Shown: piece by piece, positions 1 to 7,854 of the stretch
Numbering within the stretch: the stretch's first letter is position 1
How the letters are laid out: each line of letters starts with the position of its first letter
IMG/VR virus record: IMGVR_UViG_3300022927_000149
Span: 1 to 20,929 of that record
Reading direction: 5' to 3' (one strand)
Origin: a virus
Length of the DNA: 20,929 bases
The notes under the pieces: model-generated
What the model saw: only the letters and a program-made list of their open reading frames with translations
What the model was told of the DNA's origin: nothing
Databases searched by the model: none
Position numbers and translations under genes: made by a program

Positions 1-2
1 AG

Positions 3-197
3 GGGACACCAAGTATTAAGAAAGAATTTGAACAAGTACATGGACTTTTACAGATGATGCATGGACAACCGTTTTTTTGTTTGACTGACAACCCCAAGTT
101 GGAGAAGTTCGTACAGTCTATTGGTTATCAATATGTACAAACCCTCCCGTGTGATGACGGGGTAGATAGACCTATGTGGAGATATACAAATGGGTAA
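3..197 (+). CDS. C-terminal fragment of a phage protein, possibly GNAT-like
   Basis: An open frame enters from the left edge and stops at TAA 195-197, giving the last 64 residues of a protein. It overlaps the start of the next gene (ATG 190) by 8 bases, which supports it being real coding sequence. The tail has a pattern of helix, short strand, then a turn with Gly-Tyr (LEKFVQSIGYQYVQ) and a final strand ending WRYTNG. This resembles the last part of GNAT acyltransferase-like proteins found just before internal virion protein genes in podoviruses (T7 gp13 occupies this place). The acetyl-CoA site is outside the window, so the family call is tentative; the coding call is firm. Confidence 0.6.
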   Translation, partial: GTPSIKKEFEQVHGLLQMMHGQPFFCLTDNPKLEKFVQSIGYQYVQTLPCDDGVDRPMWRYTNG

Positions 198-948
198 TGT
201 CGTAGGCGGTATCACTAACGCCTTATTTGGAAAAGGTGGTGCAGGTACTGCCGCTGAAGCCGTTGCTCGTGCGCGAGAGTTAGGTAAAGAAGCTGTATTC
301 AATCCGTTTACAGTTACTACTAGCGCAGGTACTGGTCAATACTTAGGTGACGGACAGTATCAGACTACGTTATCTGCACCGTACTCACAGATTCTTAGCT
401 CTGCCCTTGGCGGTGCAGGAAGTATGTTTGAGCAAGCGGCGGCGTTTGATCCATCGGCAAGAGCGCAACAGGTGTTTGGTGAACAAGCGGCTTTGTTACA
501 ACCACAGTTTGAACAGCAGGCTACAGCATTACAGTCACGGTTGTTTGGTGGTGGACGTTTAGGTCTACGACTTGCAGGAGAATCTCAAGGACTTGGCGCA
601 GGCTCTGGTATGGTTAATCCTGATGCGCTAGGACTTGGACAAGCACAACAACAAACTCTTGCACAGCTAGCGGCTCAGTCTCGTCAGCAAGCATTTGGTG
701 AACAAGCACAACTACAGCAAATGGCGGGTGGTATGTTGCAAGCAGGTATGGGTATTTCTGGCTTAGAACAATCATTACTTGCTCAAGGTTTGGATGCAGA
801 GACTGCTCGTGCGGCGGCGGCATATGCTTCAGGTACTATGCAACTTGATCCATATAAGACGCAAGCGCAGATTGAACAAGAACAACGTGGTCAGAATGCA
901 GGCTTCTTTGGTTCTGTCTTGGGTGGTTACCTTGGGGGAAAGGGGTAA
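190..948 (+). CDS. internal virion / DNA-transfer protein, 252 aa, unshifted product
   Basis: The protein is rich in Ala, Gly and Gln. It begins with a glycine-rich hydrophobic segment (MGNVVGGITNALFGKGGAG) and has a central Gln/Ala-rich helical region (about residues 75-215) with repeated FGEQA motifs at residues 96-100 and 176-180. This composition and its place among other large virion proteins match the small ejected internal proteins of podoviruses (T7 gp14 or P22-type DNA-transfer proteins), which help form the channel carrying phage DNA across the host envelope. The start at ATG 190 overlaps the previous stop. It ends at TAA 946-948 directly after a -1 slippery heptamer, and the -1 frame stays open for another 55 codons, so a longer form is expected (separate entry). 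Function is inferred from position and composition; no enzyme motif is visible. Confidence 0.75.
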   Translation: MGNVVGGITNALFGKGGAGTAAEAVARARELGKEAVFNPFTVTTSAGTGQYLGDGQYQTTLSAPYSQILSSALGGAGSMFEQAAAFDPSARAQQVFGEQAALLQPQFEQQATALQSRLFGGGRLGLRLAGESQGLGAGSGMVNPDALGLGQAQQQTLAQLAAQSRQQAFGEQAQLQQMAGGMLQAGMGISGLEQSLLAQGLDAETARAAAAYASGTMQLDPYKTQAQIEQEQRGQNAGFFGSVLGGYLGGKG

Positions 949-1109
949 GCGGTAGTCCTCCTCCAACATCGTTTGGCCCTACTCAATCAGGCTTTGGCCC
1001 GCTAGCAGGAACATACGGATCAGGATTTGGAACTGCCGCAACAGGTTACATGAACTCACCTTCATTGTTTACAACCACATCGCCTAATCAGTTTAGATTT
1101 TATCAGTAG
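936..1109 (+). other. predicted -1 ribosomal frameshift site and C-terminal extension (306 aa fusion)
   Basis: Bases 936-942 read G GGA AAG in the frame of the upstream gene, an X XXY YYZ heptamer; GGGAAAG is the heptamer used in the lambda gpG/gpGT tail-chaperone frameshift. The zero frame stops only one codon later (TAA 946-948). After slipping back one base, reading continues GGG GTA AGC and runs open for 55 codons to TAG 1107-1109, 8 bases before the next gene. The extension is Gly/Ser/Phe/Thr-rich (FGPTQSGFGPL, GTYGSGFGTAATGY) and ends NQFRFYQ. The total would be 251 + 55 = 306 residues. A 5-base stem (AGCGG 948-952 with CCGCT 999-1003) could start 5 bases after the heptamer, but it is short with a long loop. 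A one-base insertion or assembly error is the alternative. Confidence 0.65.
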
Positions 1110-1117
1110 GATTTATT

Positions 1118-2350
1118 ATGGCACAACGTGATCAAGTATTAGGAATGTTCGGAGCTTCTCCTGAGCAAATCATGGCAAGGCGTAGACGCGAACAAGCACA
1201 AGAAGTCTTACGAACTCAAGATCCTTTTCAACGCGCAGGTGGCGCAATTGGAATGGGATTAGCTCGTATGTTTGGAGGAGAGCCTGAAGAGGTTACTCGT
1301 CAACGTCGATTACAACAAGCACTGCAAGGTGTTGACATGACTAACCCTGAGCAGATGACTCAAGCGGCAAGTATGCTTAACCAAGCAGGGTTCTCTAATG
1401 AAGCTATGCAATTGCTGTCTCGTGCTGATCAGTTCAGAACATCTGAGCAACAACGTGCAACTTCAGAAGCTCAAGCGGCTTATGCTACTCAACAAACAGA
1501 AGCTTCTAAGGCTGATGTTAAACGAGGATTGTTTGAGCGTGTTGACGAAACTATTTCTCAAGCTGTTACAATTGATGGTAAGACATTCTATGTTCCTGTT
1601 AAAGCTAAAGTCAAATACAACAAAGAAACAGGTGACCGAGAAGTCTTAACATCTCCTTCTGAGTTAGAGCAAATGGGACAGCAAGCAGCTCAGAAGATGA
1701 ATCGTGAAGAGCTTGCCGCACAGTCTGAAGCTACATTACGAGAAACACAATTAACCACAGCTAAGAAACAACAAACTCTTGCAGAAGCTCAATTGACAGC
1801 AACTCAAAAGAAAGCAGGAGAAACCACTGGTCTTGTTCGTGTACCAATACAACGTGATGAGTTTGATCCATTGACTCAACGGACAAAGAAAGTCACAGGG
1901 TTTGAGTACAAAGCGACAACAGGTACAATGAAAACTGATGAAAACGGTAAAGAAATCTTTGTTCCTAACATGCAATTACCGCCTGACGCAGAAGTAGTTG
2001 ATGATAAGGGATTACCTCAAGGTGCTATCGAAATTGATAGAAGCAAAGACCTAACTATTGAAAGTCGTGGACAAGAGTTTGTTAAAGTTGGTGCAGGAAA
2101 AGATGAAAAGTTCTATCAGTTAGTTAGGATAGGAGATTTAGAATACTACATGCCTACTCCTGTAGATCCCGGCACTATTTACCAATCACAGCAAGAAGGA
2201 CAAAAACCTAGCACATCGGTAGAAGCTCGTCCTACTGCCCCCGGAAATACAAAAGCTAAAGCTGACTGGGACAGACAATACGGCAGGACACATTATTCTG
2301 ATGGTACGTTAAAACCAAATCAAGAAGGTTTTGAAGACGCGGCAGGTTAA
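1118..2350 (+). CDS. internal virion protein, 410 aa, helical
   Basis: The start ATG follows AGGA at 1108-1111. The protein is Gln/Ala/Glu-rich with long predicted helices at about residues 85-135 and 180-235 (AAQKMNREELAAQ, TLAEAQLTATQKKAGE), separated by a beta-rich stretch (about 145-175, ISQAVTIDGKTFYVPVKAKV). A second beta-rich region follows (about 240-350), then a hydrophilic, Pro-containing tail. There is no signal peptide and no clear enzyme motif. The gene lies between the small DNA-transfer protein and the giant internal protein, the place of T7 gp15, so a structural role inside the capsid or in the ejection conduit is the best inference. Gene identity is not recognised from sequence alone. 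Confidence 0.72.
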   Translation: MAQRDQVLGMFGASPEQIMARRRREQAQEVLRTQDPFQRAGGAIGMGLARMFGGEPEEVTRQRRLQQALQGVDMTNPEQMTQAASMLNQAGFSNEAMQLLSRADQFRTSEQQRATSEAQAAYATQQTEASKADVKRGLFERVDETISQAVTIDGKTFYVPVKAKVKYNKETGDREVLTSPSELEQMGQQAAQKMNREELAAQSEATLRETQLTTAKKQQTLAEAQLTATQKKAGETTGLVRVPIQRDEFDPLTQRTKKVTGFEYKATTGTMKTDENGKEIFVPNMQLPPDAEVVDDKGLPQGAIEIDRSKDLTIESRGQEFVKVGAGKDEKFYQLVRIGDLEYYMPTPVDPGTIYQSQQEGQKPSTSVEARPTAPGNTKAKADWDRQYGRTHYSDGTLKPNQEGFEDAAG

Positions 2351-2361
2351 AGGAAAAAATC

Positions 2362-4329
2362 ATGGCTATTGTAGTCAATCATCCGGTTCTTGGAAGAGTA
2401 TCATTTCCTGACAACTACACTCCGCAACAGATTGATGCCGAGCTACTTCAGCTTGGAGCATCTTTATTACCAGAGAAATCTTCTGGTGATGTATTCTTTA
2501 ACCAACTAGGCGAAGGTTTTGAGGCGACCATTGAAGGGCTTGGTCAGCTTACTGGATTAGGCGGTGAGCCAACACAAGAAGACTACATTGATGAGTTTCA
2601 AAACCGTGTTGAATTAGAACAGAATCCTGTTGCGGGTTATGGTGGTTATGTTGTTGGTGCTATCCTTGATCCTATTACAATCCCTGCCGCATTCTTAAAG
2701 CCTATTGCTATTGGTGGTAAACTTGCTACTGGCGCGGCTAGAGGTGCTACAGCAGGTGTGCTCTACGGCGGTACTGCTCCAGTCTATGAAGAGTTTGGAG
2801 ACAGTCGTTTACTCAACACAACTGTTGGTGGTGTATTTGGTGGTGCATTAGGTGGTGCATTGTCAAGAATTACAGCGGCTGATATTACTAAGCCTATTGC
2901 TCCTGAGAAAATGGATGACGCTGTTGACAGTGTACTAGAAGATGTAGCTGAGTCTGTGACTCCTCAAGTAAGAGTAGCTGAAACTGCAGAGCCACAGCCA
3001 CTGAGTGTAGGTCCAGAGCTTGCCCTTACAAAACTTGAAGAAGAGTTAACTCCGCTTGCACAGCCTGCTCTTAAGTCTGGTGATCGTAAAACAACAGAAT
3101 CATTAGTTGCTCAACTTGAAAATAAAATTAACAACATGGAGCGCACTAAGCCAAAGCGTGGGTCTAAGGTTGCTAAAAATTTAGAAGAAGCAAAACAAGA
3201 AGTCAAAGGTCTGAAAGAACGGTTAGCTCAGAATACTGATGAAGCACAGGCCGCTAGACTTGATCTTGAAAACTTACGCAAAGGTGAAATAGATAAATTA
3301 TCTCCTGCAAGTAGAGCAAGAGTTGATGAGCTATCAACCATTCAAGTTAAACCTAAGACTCCAATACAGCAAGCGGTACGTACTCAAGCAGATGTTGCTC
3401 AAGAAGCGGCAGAACAGCCAATCTTCTTTGTACGCCCTGCAGTCACAAGACCAGTAGCTTCTACTCCTGTTACAAAAACACTTGAACAAATATCAGAAGA
3501 CACTAAGCAGGTCATTCAACGCGCTGTTACAGGTGAGCCTGAGCCTGTTCCTACCATGCCTCAGCGTCAGTTTACAATGGATGACATTATGCAACGCAGA
3601 GTTGTAGGCTCTGGTGCGGCTCGTGTGTCTCCATTACAGACAGCAGATGAGTTAAATCTTAAGTGGGCTGAAAAAGCGAGACTACAATCTGGTGCGCTTG
3701 GGCCTCGTATGGTGACTCGTAAGTATCTTCCTCCAGATCAACCTCCGGGTTCTCCTATGACTACAAAAGTAGAAGAAGGAGCGTTCCCTGAGTTTGAGTT
3801 TCCTGCAGGACCAGTGCGTAACTATGCGGCTCAGTTGTACCAATCACTTAACAAGCTCCGTTATGGTGCTAATGTGGCAAGAGGACGTGGTGATACTCGT
3901 GGCTCTGGTACAAGACAAGCTCGTATTAATGCGGCAGGACGTTGGATTGAAAGTCTTGAGGAAGAAGGTAAGTACGTAGAAGATTTTATTCTTTCGGCTG
4001 AGCGTGGAGATATCGGACCTACTCAAATTATGGGATCAGCTAGAGTTCAACAAGATGTTCAAGAAATTGTTGCAAGACAATCTCAAGAATATGAAGATTT
4101 AATAGAGGAGTTTGGCTCAATTGATGCAATACCAAAAGCAATCTACGATGAGCACGTTGCTCGCTCAGTCCCTGCGCTAATGATCAACGCTAAACTTAGT
4201 GGTGCATTAACAGAAGGTTCAGATATGTTGAATGCTTCTAAATGGGTGAAGCAAGCTCTTGGGTTAGATTCTAAAGGTAAGCGTACTAAAGCTCGTATGA
4301 CAGAATTATTCGGAACAAGGTGTATTTAA
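2362..4329 (+). CDS. large internal virion protein, N-terminal reading frame, 655 aa
   Basis: The start ATG follows AGGA (2351-2354). The first 35 residues (AIVVNHPVLGRVSFPDNYTP...) form a short beta-then-helix module often seen at the N-terminus of large podovirus internal proteins. Next comes a Gly/Ala-rich, potentially membrane-active stretch (about residues 95-170: GYVVGAILDPITIPAAF, GGVFGGALGGALS), then a charged coiled-coil region (about 220-310) and a Pro/Gln-rich linker. No lysozyme or transglycosylase catalytic motif is evident. The frame ends at TAA 4327-4329, where the next frame begins with a one-base overlap (TAATG). The following 733-residue frame looks like a continuation, and together they give about 1,390 residues, similar to T7 gp16 (about 1,318). 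This is either a coupled two-gene arrangement or a gene split by a one-base indel. Confidence 0.75.
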   Translation: MAIVVNHPVLGRVSFPDNYTPQQIDAELLQLGASLLPEKSSGDVFFNQLGEGFEATIEGLGQLTGLGGEPTQEDYIDEFQNRVELEQNPVAGYGGYVVGAILDPITIPAAFLKPIAIGGKLATGAARGATAGVLYGGTAPVYEEFGDSRLLNTTVGGVFGGALGGALSRITAADITKPIAPEKMDDAVDSVLEDVAESVTPQVRVAETAEPQPLSVGPELALTKLEEELTPLAQPALKSGDRKTTESLVAQLENKINNMERTKPKRGSKVAKNLEEAKQEVKGLKERLAQNTDEAQAARLDLENLRKGEIDKLSPASRARVDELSTIQVKPKTPIQQAVRTQADVAQEAAEQPIFFVRPAVTRPVASTPVTKTLEQISEDTKQVIQRAVTGEPEPVPTMPQRQFTMDDIMQRRVVGSGAARVSPLQTADELNLKWAEKARLQSGALGPRMVTRKYLPPDQPPGSPMTTKVEEGAFPEFEFPAGPVRNYAAQLYQSLNKLRYGANVARGRGDTRGSGTRQARINAAGRWIESLEEEGKYVEDFILSAERGDIGPTQIMGSARVQQDVQEIVARQSQEYEDLIEEFGSIDAIPKAIYDEHVARSVPALMINAKLSGALTEGSDMLNASKWVKQALGLDSKGKRTKARMTELFGTRCI

Positions 4330-6530
4330 TGGAAACTTGCCGTAGCGTATTCGCTGATTTCATGAAAGGCAAAAAGATGGCTGACTCTATGGGGCCGCGA
4401 GTAGGAGAGAAGTATCTTGATGCAGTCGCAAGAGGTGAGTTAGCAGGAAAGAAAACTGCAAGTGATATTGTTATGGATTCTGTTGCAGAGACTGCTGTGT
4501 CAGGCCTGTTATCTAACCCTGCCTCATGGTTAATTCAGATTGTCTCCGGTGTTACTCAGTCTGTACTGATGCCTTTAGTTAGATTATCGCAAGGGTTAGT
4601 GCAAGGGGGTCCATTTACTAAAGTAGGTAAGGAATCGCTTACAGACGCAGGAGCCATGCTGTTTGGTGCGATCCAAGGATACAAAGAGTTTGTACCATTT
4701 CTAGTTAAGGGGTGGAAAAATGGCTTACCAATTGACATTGACTTTACTAAAGGTCTTAGTGAAAAAGAACTACGTGCTTTGTTGCGAAACGCAGGTTTAA
4801 CAGAAGACTCTAGTCCTCGTGAGTTGAATGCTTTCTTAAAAGACAGATACGATTATATTAACCAAGGTATCCCTAGTCGTTTTGGTGGAGACTTTATTCG
4901 GTTACCTACCCGTATTATTGTTGCCCTTGATGAGGGTATGAAAGCTGTATTCCGTAGACAAAAGTACAACGCTCTTGCATTCCGTAAAGCAATGGAGATT
5001 ACTGACAACGGTACTAAGGGTGATCCTCTAGCTGAATGGAACAAGCTCATTGGAGTTAATCTTGCTAAGGCTGATGAGTCTGAGAAAGCATGGAAGTTTA
5101 TCAAAGGTAAAGATGATGCAGATATGGGTGAGTTGTCTGCTCTGTATCGCGCACAAGATTACGCCAAGCTTAACGCATTCCAACAAGAGTTATTTGGTGC
5201 GGCACGGCAGATGCAAAAGTATCGTGCTGAACATAAGATCCTTGTATTCGCTATCCCGTTCCTGAAGTCTCCATACAACATTCTCAAAGAAGGTGTAACT
5301 TTTGTACCCGGCTTAGGTTACATGGCAGGGAAGTTCTATAAGAAAGCAACTAGCGTAACAAATCTAGGTAGACTAGATGATGCTCAACGCTCTCGTTTCC
5401 TTGAGTTAAGTGACAAGCTTAACATGAACAAAGCCGAGGCTTCTGAGTTAAAGAAACTGCGTAACATCATTGGCCCTACCCGTTATGAGAAGATGGATAC
5501 CAGTGAGATTATGGGACGACAGCTTCTAGGGTTTGGCGCGGCTGTTACAGCATACTCAATGTTTGATGAAGGGTTAATTACAGGTAAGATGCCTGAAAAT
5601 CCTGCTGAGCGTGAGGCATGGAGAGCTAATGGAATCCCTGAGTTCTCAATACGTGTTGGAGATCAGTGGATATCTTATCGTAAGATCGAGCCTCTCTCTA
5701 CTGTGTTTGGTTTGATGAGTGACCAGTATCGTTTGTGGGATGAGTACTTTGAGAACGCACAAGATCCTAACATTGATGAGTGGGAAAAGTATATCAGTGC
5801 TACACATGGATCATTAGTTCAGAATATTATGGGTAAGTCTTTCATGGAGGGACTGTCTAACATTGTCAACCTTGCAACAGCAGGGGCAACGGGTAACTCA
5901 GGACAAGAACTACAAAACATTGCGGCTAACCTTGGTCGAGTTGTTGTACCTTACGGTGCGTTCCTTAACTCAGTTGCTATCTCAATGGACACAGAGAATG
6001 CACCAAGTGGTAAGGCATGGGATAGACAAGCAACATCAGTCATTGAAAAACTACAACAGCGAATTCCCGGATTTCGAGAGTCGCTTCCGTTAATGTATGG
6101 CATCTATGGTGAGGCACGTAAGCTAGATATTATTGATGTATGGGATGGTATTAAGACTGTTGATGACGTGGACAAGACAGCCTTACAAGAAGAACTAGCT
6201 ACCCTTGGCGTTGCTTATGCTCCGATTGACAGAACAATTAAAACAGATATGAAGCTTAACAATAATGAACTAGGTCAGCTACGTGAGATCTCAGCGCAGA
6301 TGGTGACACCTATGCTTGAAGATATGATTAGCGCACCGGGTTGGAGGACTCTACCTAACTCGCTAAAGGATAGAGTATTCAAAGACACCATGAGAGCAGG
6401 ACGCTCTGCCGCAATGAAAGTATTCATCGGTAAGAACATTGGTGTTAAAGAATTTGAGAAGCGGTATATGTTTGCATTACTGAAGAACAAAGGATTGCAA
6501 GACTTAATGACTGAACCCGGAGTTTTGTAG
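4329..6530 (+). CDS. large internal virion protein, C-terminal reading frame, 733 aa
   Basis: I place the start at ATG 4329 (TAATG overlap with the previous stop) with AAGG at 4317-4320, 8 bases upstream; a GTG at 4320 is in frame but lacks its own ribosome binding site. The protein opens directly with helical sequence (METCRSVFADFMKGKKMADS), more like mid-protein than a natural N-terminus. It has hydrophobic segments at about residues 50-80 (GLLSNPASWLIQIVSG) and 300-330 (KILVFAIPFLKSPYNILKEG) and is otherwise helical and charged. It probably belongs to the ejected internal core that forms the periplasmic and inner-membrane DNA conduit. It is the last plus-strand gene; its stop TAG (6528-6530) lies inside the palindromic element at 6524-6538. 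No catalytic motif is recognised. Confidence 0.75.
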   Translation: METCRSVFADFMKGKKMADSMGPRVGEKYLDAVARGELAGKKTASDIVMDSVAETAVSGLLSNPASWLIQIVSGVTQSVLMPLVRLSQGLVQGGPFTKVGKESLTDAGAMLFGAIQGYKEFVPFLVKGWKNGLPIDIDFTKGLSEKELRALLRNAGLTEDSSPRELNAFLKDRYDYINQGIPSRFGGDFIRLPTRIIVALDEGMKAVFRRQKYNALAFRKAMEITDNGTKGDPLAEWNKLIGVNLAKADESEKAWKFIKGKDDADMGELSALYRAQDYAKLNAFQQELFGAARQMQKYRAEHKILVFAIPFLKSPYNILKEGVTFVPGLGYMAGKFYKKATSVTNLGRLDDAQRSRFLELSDKLNMNKAEASELKKLRNIIGPTRYEKMDTSEIMGRQLLGFGAAVTAYSMFDEGLITGKMPENPAEREAWRANGIPEFSIRVGDQWISYRKIEPLSTVFGLMSDQYRLWDEYFENAQDPNIDEWEKYISATHGSLVQNIMGKSFMEGLSNIVNLATAGATGNSGQELQNIAANLGRVVVPYGAFLNSVAISMDTENAPSGKAWDRQATSVIEKLQQRIPGFRESLPLMYGIYGEARKLDIIDVWDGIKTVDDVDKTALQEELATLGVAYAPIDRTIKTDMKLNNNELGQLREISAQMVTPMLEDMISAPGWRTLPNSLKDRVFKDTMRAGRSAAMKVFIGKNIGVKEFEKRYMFALLKNKGLQDLMTEPGVL

Positions 6531-6538
6531 TGTACAAA
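6524..6538. repeat. palindrome TTTGTA-GTG-TACAAA at the convergent junction
   Basis: This copy of the window's TTTGTA/TACAAA dyad has a 3-base instead of 2-base centre. It overlaps the stop codon of the last plus-strand gene and merges with the U-tract of the minus-strand terminator. Unlike most copies it does not precede a minus-strand gene. Confidence 0.6.
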
Positions 6539-6558
6539 AAAAGCCCTCCGAAGAGGGC
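6536..6558 (-). terminator. rho-independent terminator ending the minus-strand block
   Basis: On the minus strand GCCCTC, a TTCG tetraloop and GAGGGC form a perfect 6-bp stem, followed by seven T residues (complement of A 6536-6542). It begins 19 bases after the stop of the last minus-strand gene. On the plus strand the hairpin is not followed by T residues, so it should work mainly leftward. An alternative stem (CCCTCC 6545-6550 with GGAGGG 6567-6572) competes with it. Confidence 0.9.
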
Positions 6559-6576
6559 AATCCACTGGAGGGTGGT

Positions 6577-6768
6577 TCAGTCGTCAGCAAGTCCGTAAAC
6601 ATTACCAACCATAATCTTTAAAAATGGTATGTTGAATATATACCCATCAAAGAAATAAATTGTAGTGTCCTCTTCTGATTCTCCACGTTGTCGTCCATAT
6701 ACAGGCTGTGCTTCTACAGACTCAACAGATAATCCAAAGACGTGCCACCAACTAAATTGTACTACCAT
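6577..6768 (-). CDS. hypothetical protein, 63 aa, downstream of nrdB
   Basis: I use ATG 6768, which lies just before the nrdB stop (TAG 6762-6764) in another frame; AAGGAG inside the nrdB end provides a ribosome binding site about 10 bases upstream. A TTG six bases earlier is also possible. The protein has an aromatic start (VVQFSWWHVFGL), an acidic middle (GESEEDTT) and a hydrophobic end (FFDGYIFNIPFLKIMVGNVYG). No family is recognised. It is the last gene before the terminator and shares the transcript with the reductase genes, so a small accessory role is possible but unproven. Confidence 0.6.
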   Translation of the reverse strand: MVVQFSWWHVFGLSVESVEAQPVYGRQRGESEEDTTIYFFDGYIFNIPFLKIMVGNVYGLADD

Positions 6769-7715
6769 CCCCAATCATCTCCTTTTAGTCCATGTGCATT
6801 GTAATCAGTCACTCGCTTTTCAAAGAAGTTACTCATAGAGCTACCTCCAAGAATCTCCTCCATCCACGGTAGAGGGTTCTCCTTAACCTTCCAGTTTGTC
6901 TTGAGACCAAGTTGCAATAGTCGTCTGTCTGCGAGATAACGAATGTACTGCTTGACATCTGCCGCCGTGAGACCTTCCAAGTCACCCATCTCATACGCAA
7001 GATCAATAACCTTGTCTTCAAGTTTGACTGCAGTACGGAACATCTCGTAAATACTTTTCTTGAAATCGTCATTAACGATGCGTGGATGTTCATTACAATA
7101 CTCCCTGAATAACTTAGCCATCCCCTCTGCGTGTTGTGACTCATCCCGTACTGACCACTCAACAACAGTACACATACCCGGCATCTTACCGTAGCGTTGG
7201 TAGTTCAGTAGCATCGCAAATGCTGAGAACAAACTCATACCTTCATTCAATACTGATCGTGCAATTGCAAGTGCTGTACCATGTACACTATTTACGTCAA
7301 TATCGGACATGAACTCCAGTTTTGCAGACATTTGCTGATACTCTAAGAACGATGTGAACTCCTCTTCAGGTAGTCCGAGAGTGTCATTGAGTAAGGCGTA
7401 TGCTCGTTGATGGATGAACTCACGAGAAGCAAAGGCTGTGAGCATGGCTCTAATCTCATTGTTCTTGAACTTGGGAATATAATACTCAAGATAGTTTGTT
7501 CCAACCGCCACGTCTGTCTGCGTAAATAACCGCAAGATCTGGGTGATATGGTTCTTCTCGCTCTCCGATAATGCGCCTGACTTCCAGTGTGATACATCTG
7601 TTTGTAACTCTAGCTCATCTTCAATCCAATGGATACGCTCATGCTCCGTGGCATACGTAACAGCCCAAGGGTAGTTGAATGGTTTATAACTTTTGCTCTG
7701 TTCCTGCAAGCTCAT
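6762..7715 (-). CDS. nrdB: class I ribonucleotide reductase, small (beta, radical) subunit
   Basis: The 317-residue protein contains the expected diiron and radical set: Asp68, Glu99-x-x-His102, Tyr106 four residues after the histidine (the radical tyrosine equivalent of E. coli Tyr122), Glu158 and Glu192-x-x-His195. The family generates a stable radical and passes it to the alpha subunit for reduction of ribonucleoside diphosphates to deoxynucleotides, in the cytoplasm. The length is typical or slightly short. The start ATG 7713-7715 overlaps the end of a 56-residue small gene, with GGAG about 10 bases upstream. The nrdA gene lies just upstream on the same strand, so the two subunits are co-transcribed. 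Confidence 0.95.
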   Translation of the reverse strand: MSLQEQSKSYKPFNYPWAVTYATEHERIHWIEDELELQTDVSHWKSGALSESEKNHITQILRLFTQTDVAVGTNYLEYYIPKFKNNEIRAMLTAFASREFIHQRAYALLNDTLGLPEEEFTSFLEYQQMSAKLEFMSDIDVNSVHGTALAIARSVLNEGMSLFSAFAMLLNYQRYGKMPGMCTVVEWSVRDESQHAEGMAKLFREYCNEHPRIVNDDFKKSIYEMFRTAVKLEDKVIDLAYEMGDLEGLTAADVKQYIRYLADRRLLQLGLKTNWKVKENPLPWMEEILGGSSMSNFFEKRVTDYNAHGLKGDDWGW

Positions 7716-7854
7716 ATATTTGTCTCTCCAGTGTGTCCAGTCTGTTGGACAGTTCTATGATTGTGTCGTATGCGTCATTTAATAATTGTTTATTGAAAGG
7801 GTCTACGTCTTTGACCAGTTCAATTCTTTCCAGTATCTTAGTTACCCCTGACAT
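7684..7854 (-). CDS. small coiled-coil protein between nrdA and nrdB, 56 aa
   Basis: Read directly from the minus strand: ATG 7852-7854 overlaps the nrdA stop (TAA 7842-7844) by 13 bases, and the frame ends at TAA 7684-7686, overlapping the nrdB start by 32 bases. The product begins MSGVTKILERIELVKDVDPF and ends LERQIYELAGTEQKL. It is charged with heptad-like leucine/isoleucine spacing, so a short coiled coil is likely. It fills the whole gap between the two reductase genes, which is strong contextual support. No family is recognised; it could modulate subunit assembly, but that is speculation. Confidence 0.72.
   Translation of the reverse strand: MSGVTKILERIELVKDVDPFNKQLLNDAYDTIIELSNRLDTLERQIYELAGTEQKL

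Noticed and set aside
4290-4331. Programmed -1 frameshift between the two giant virion frames
   Set aside because: The direction fits, but no X XXY YYZ heptamer exists in the overlap; coupling or an indel is more likely.
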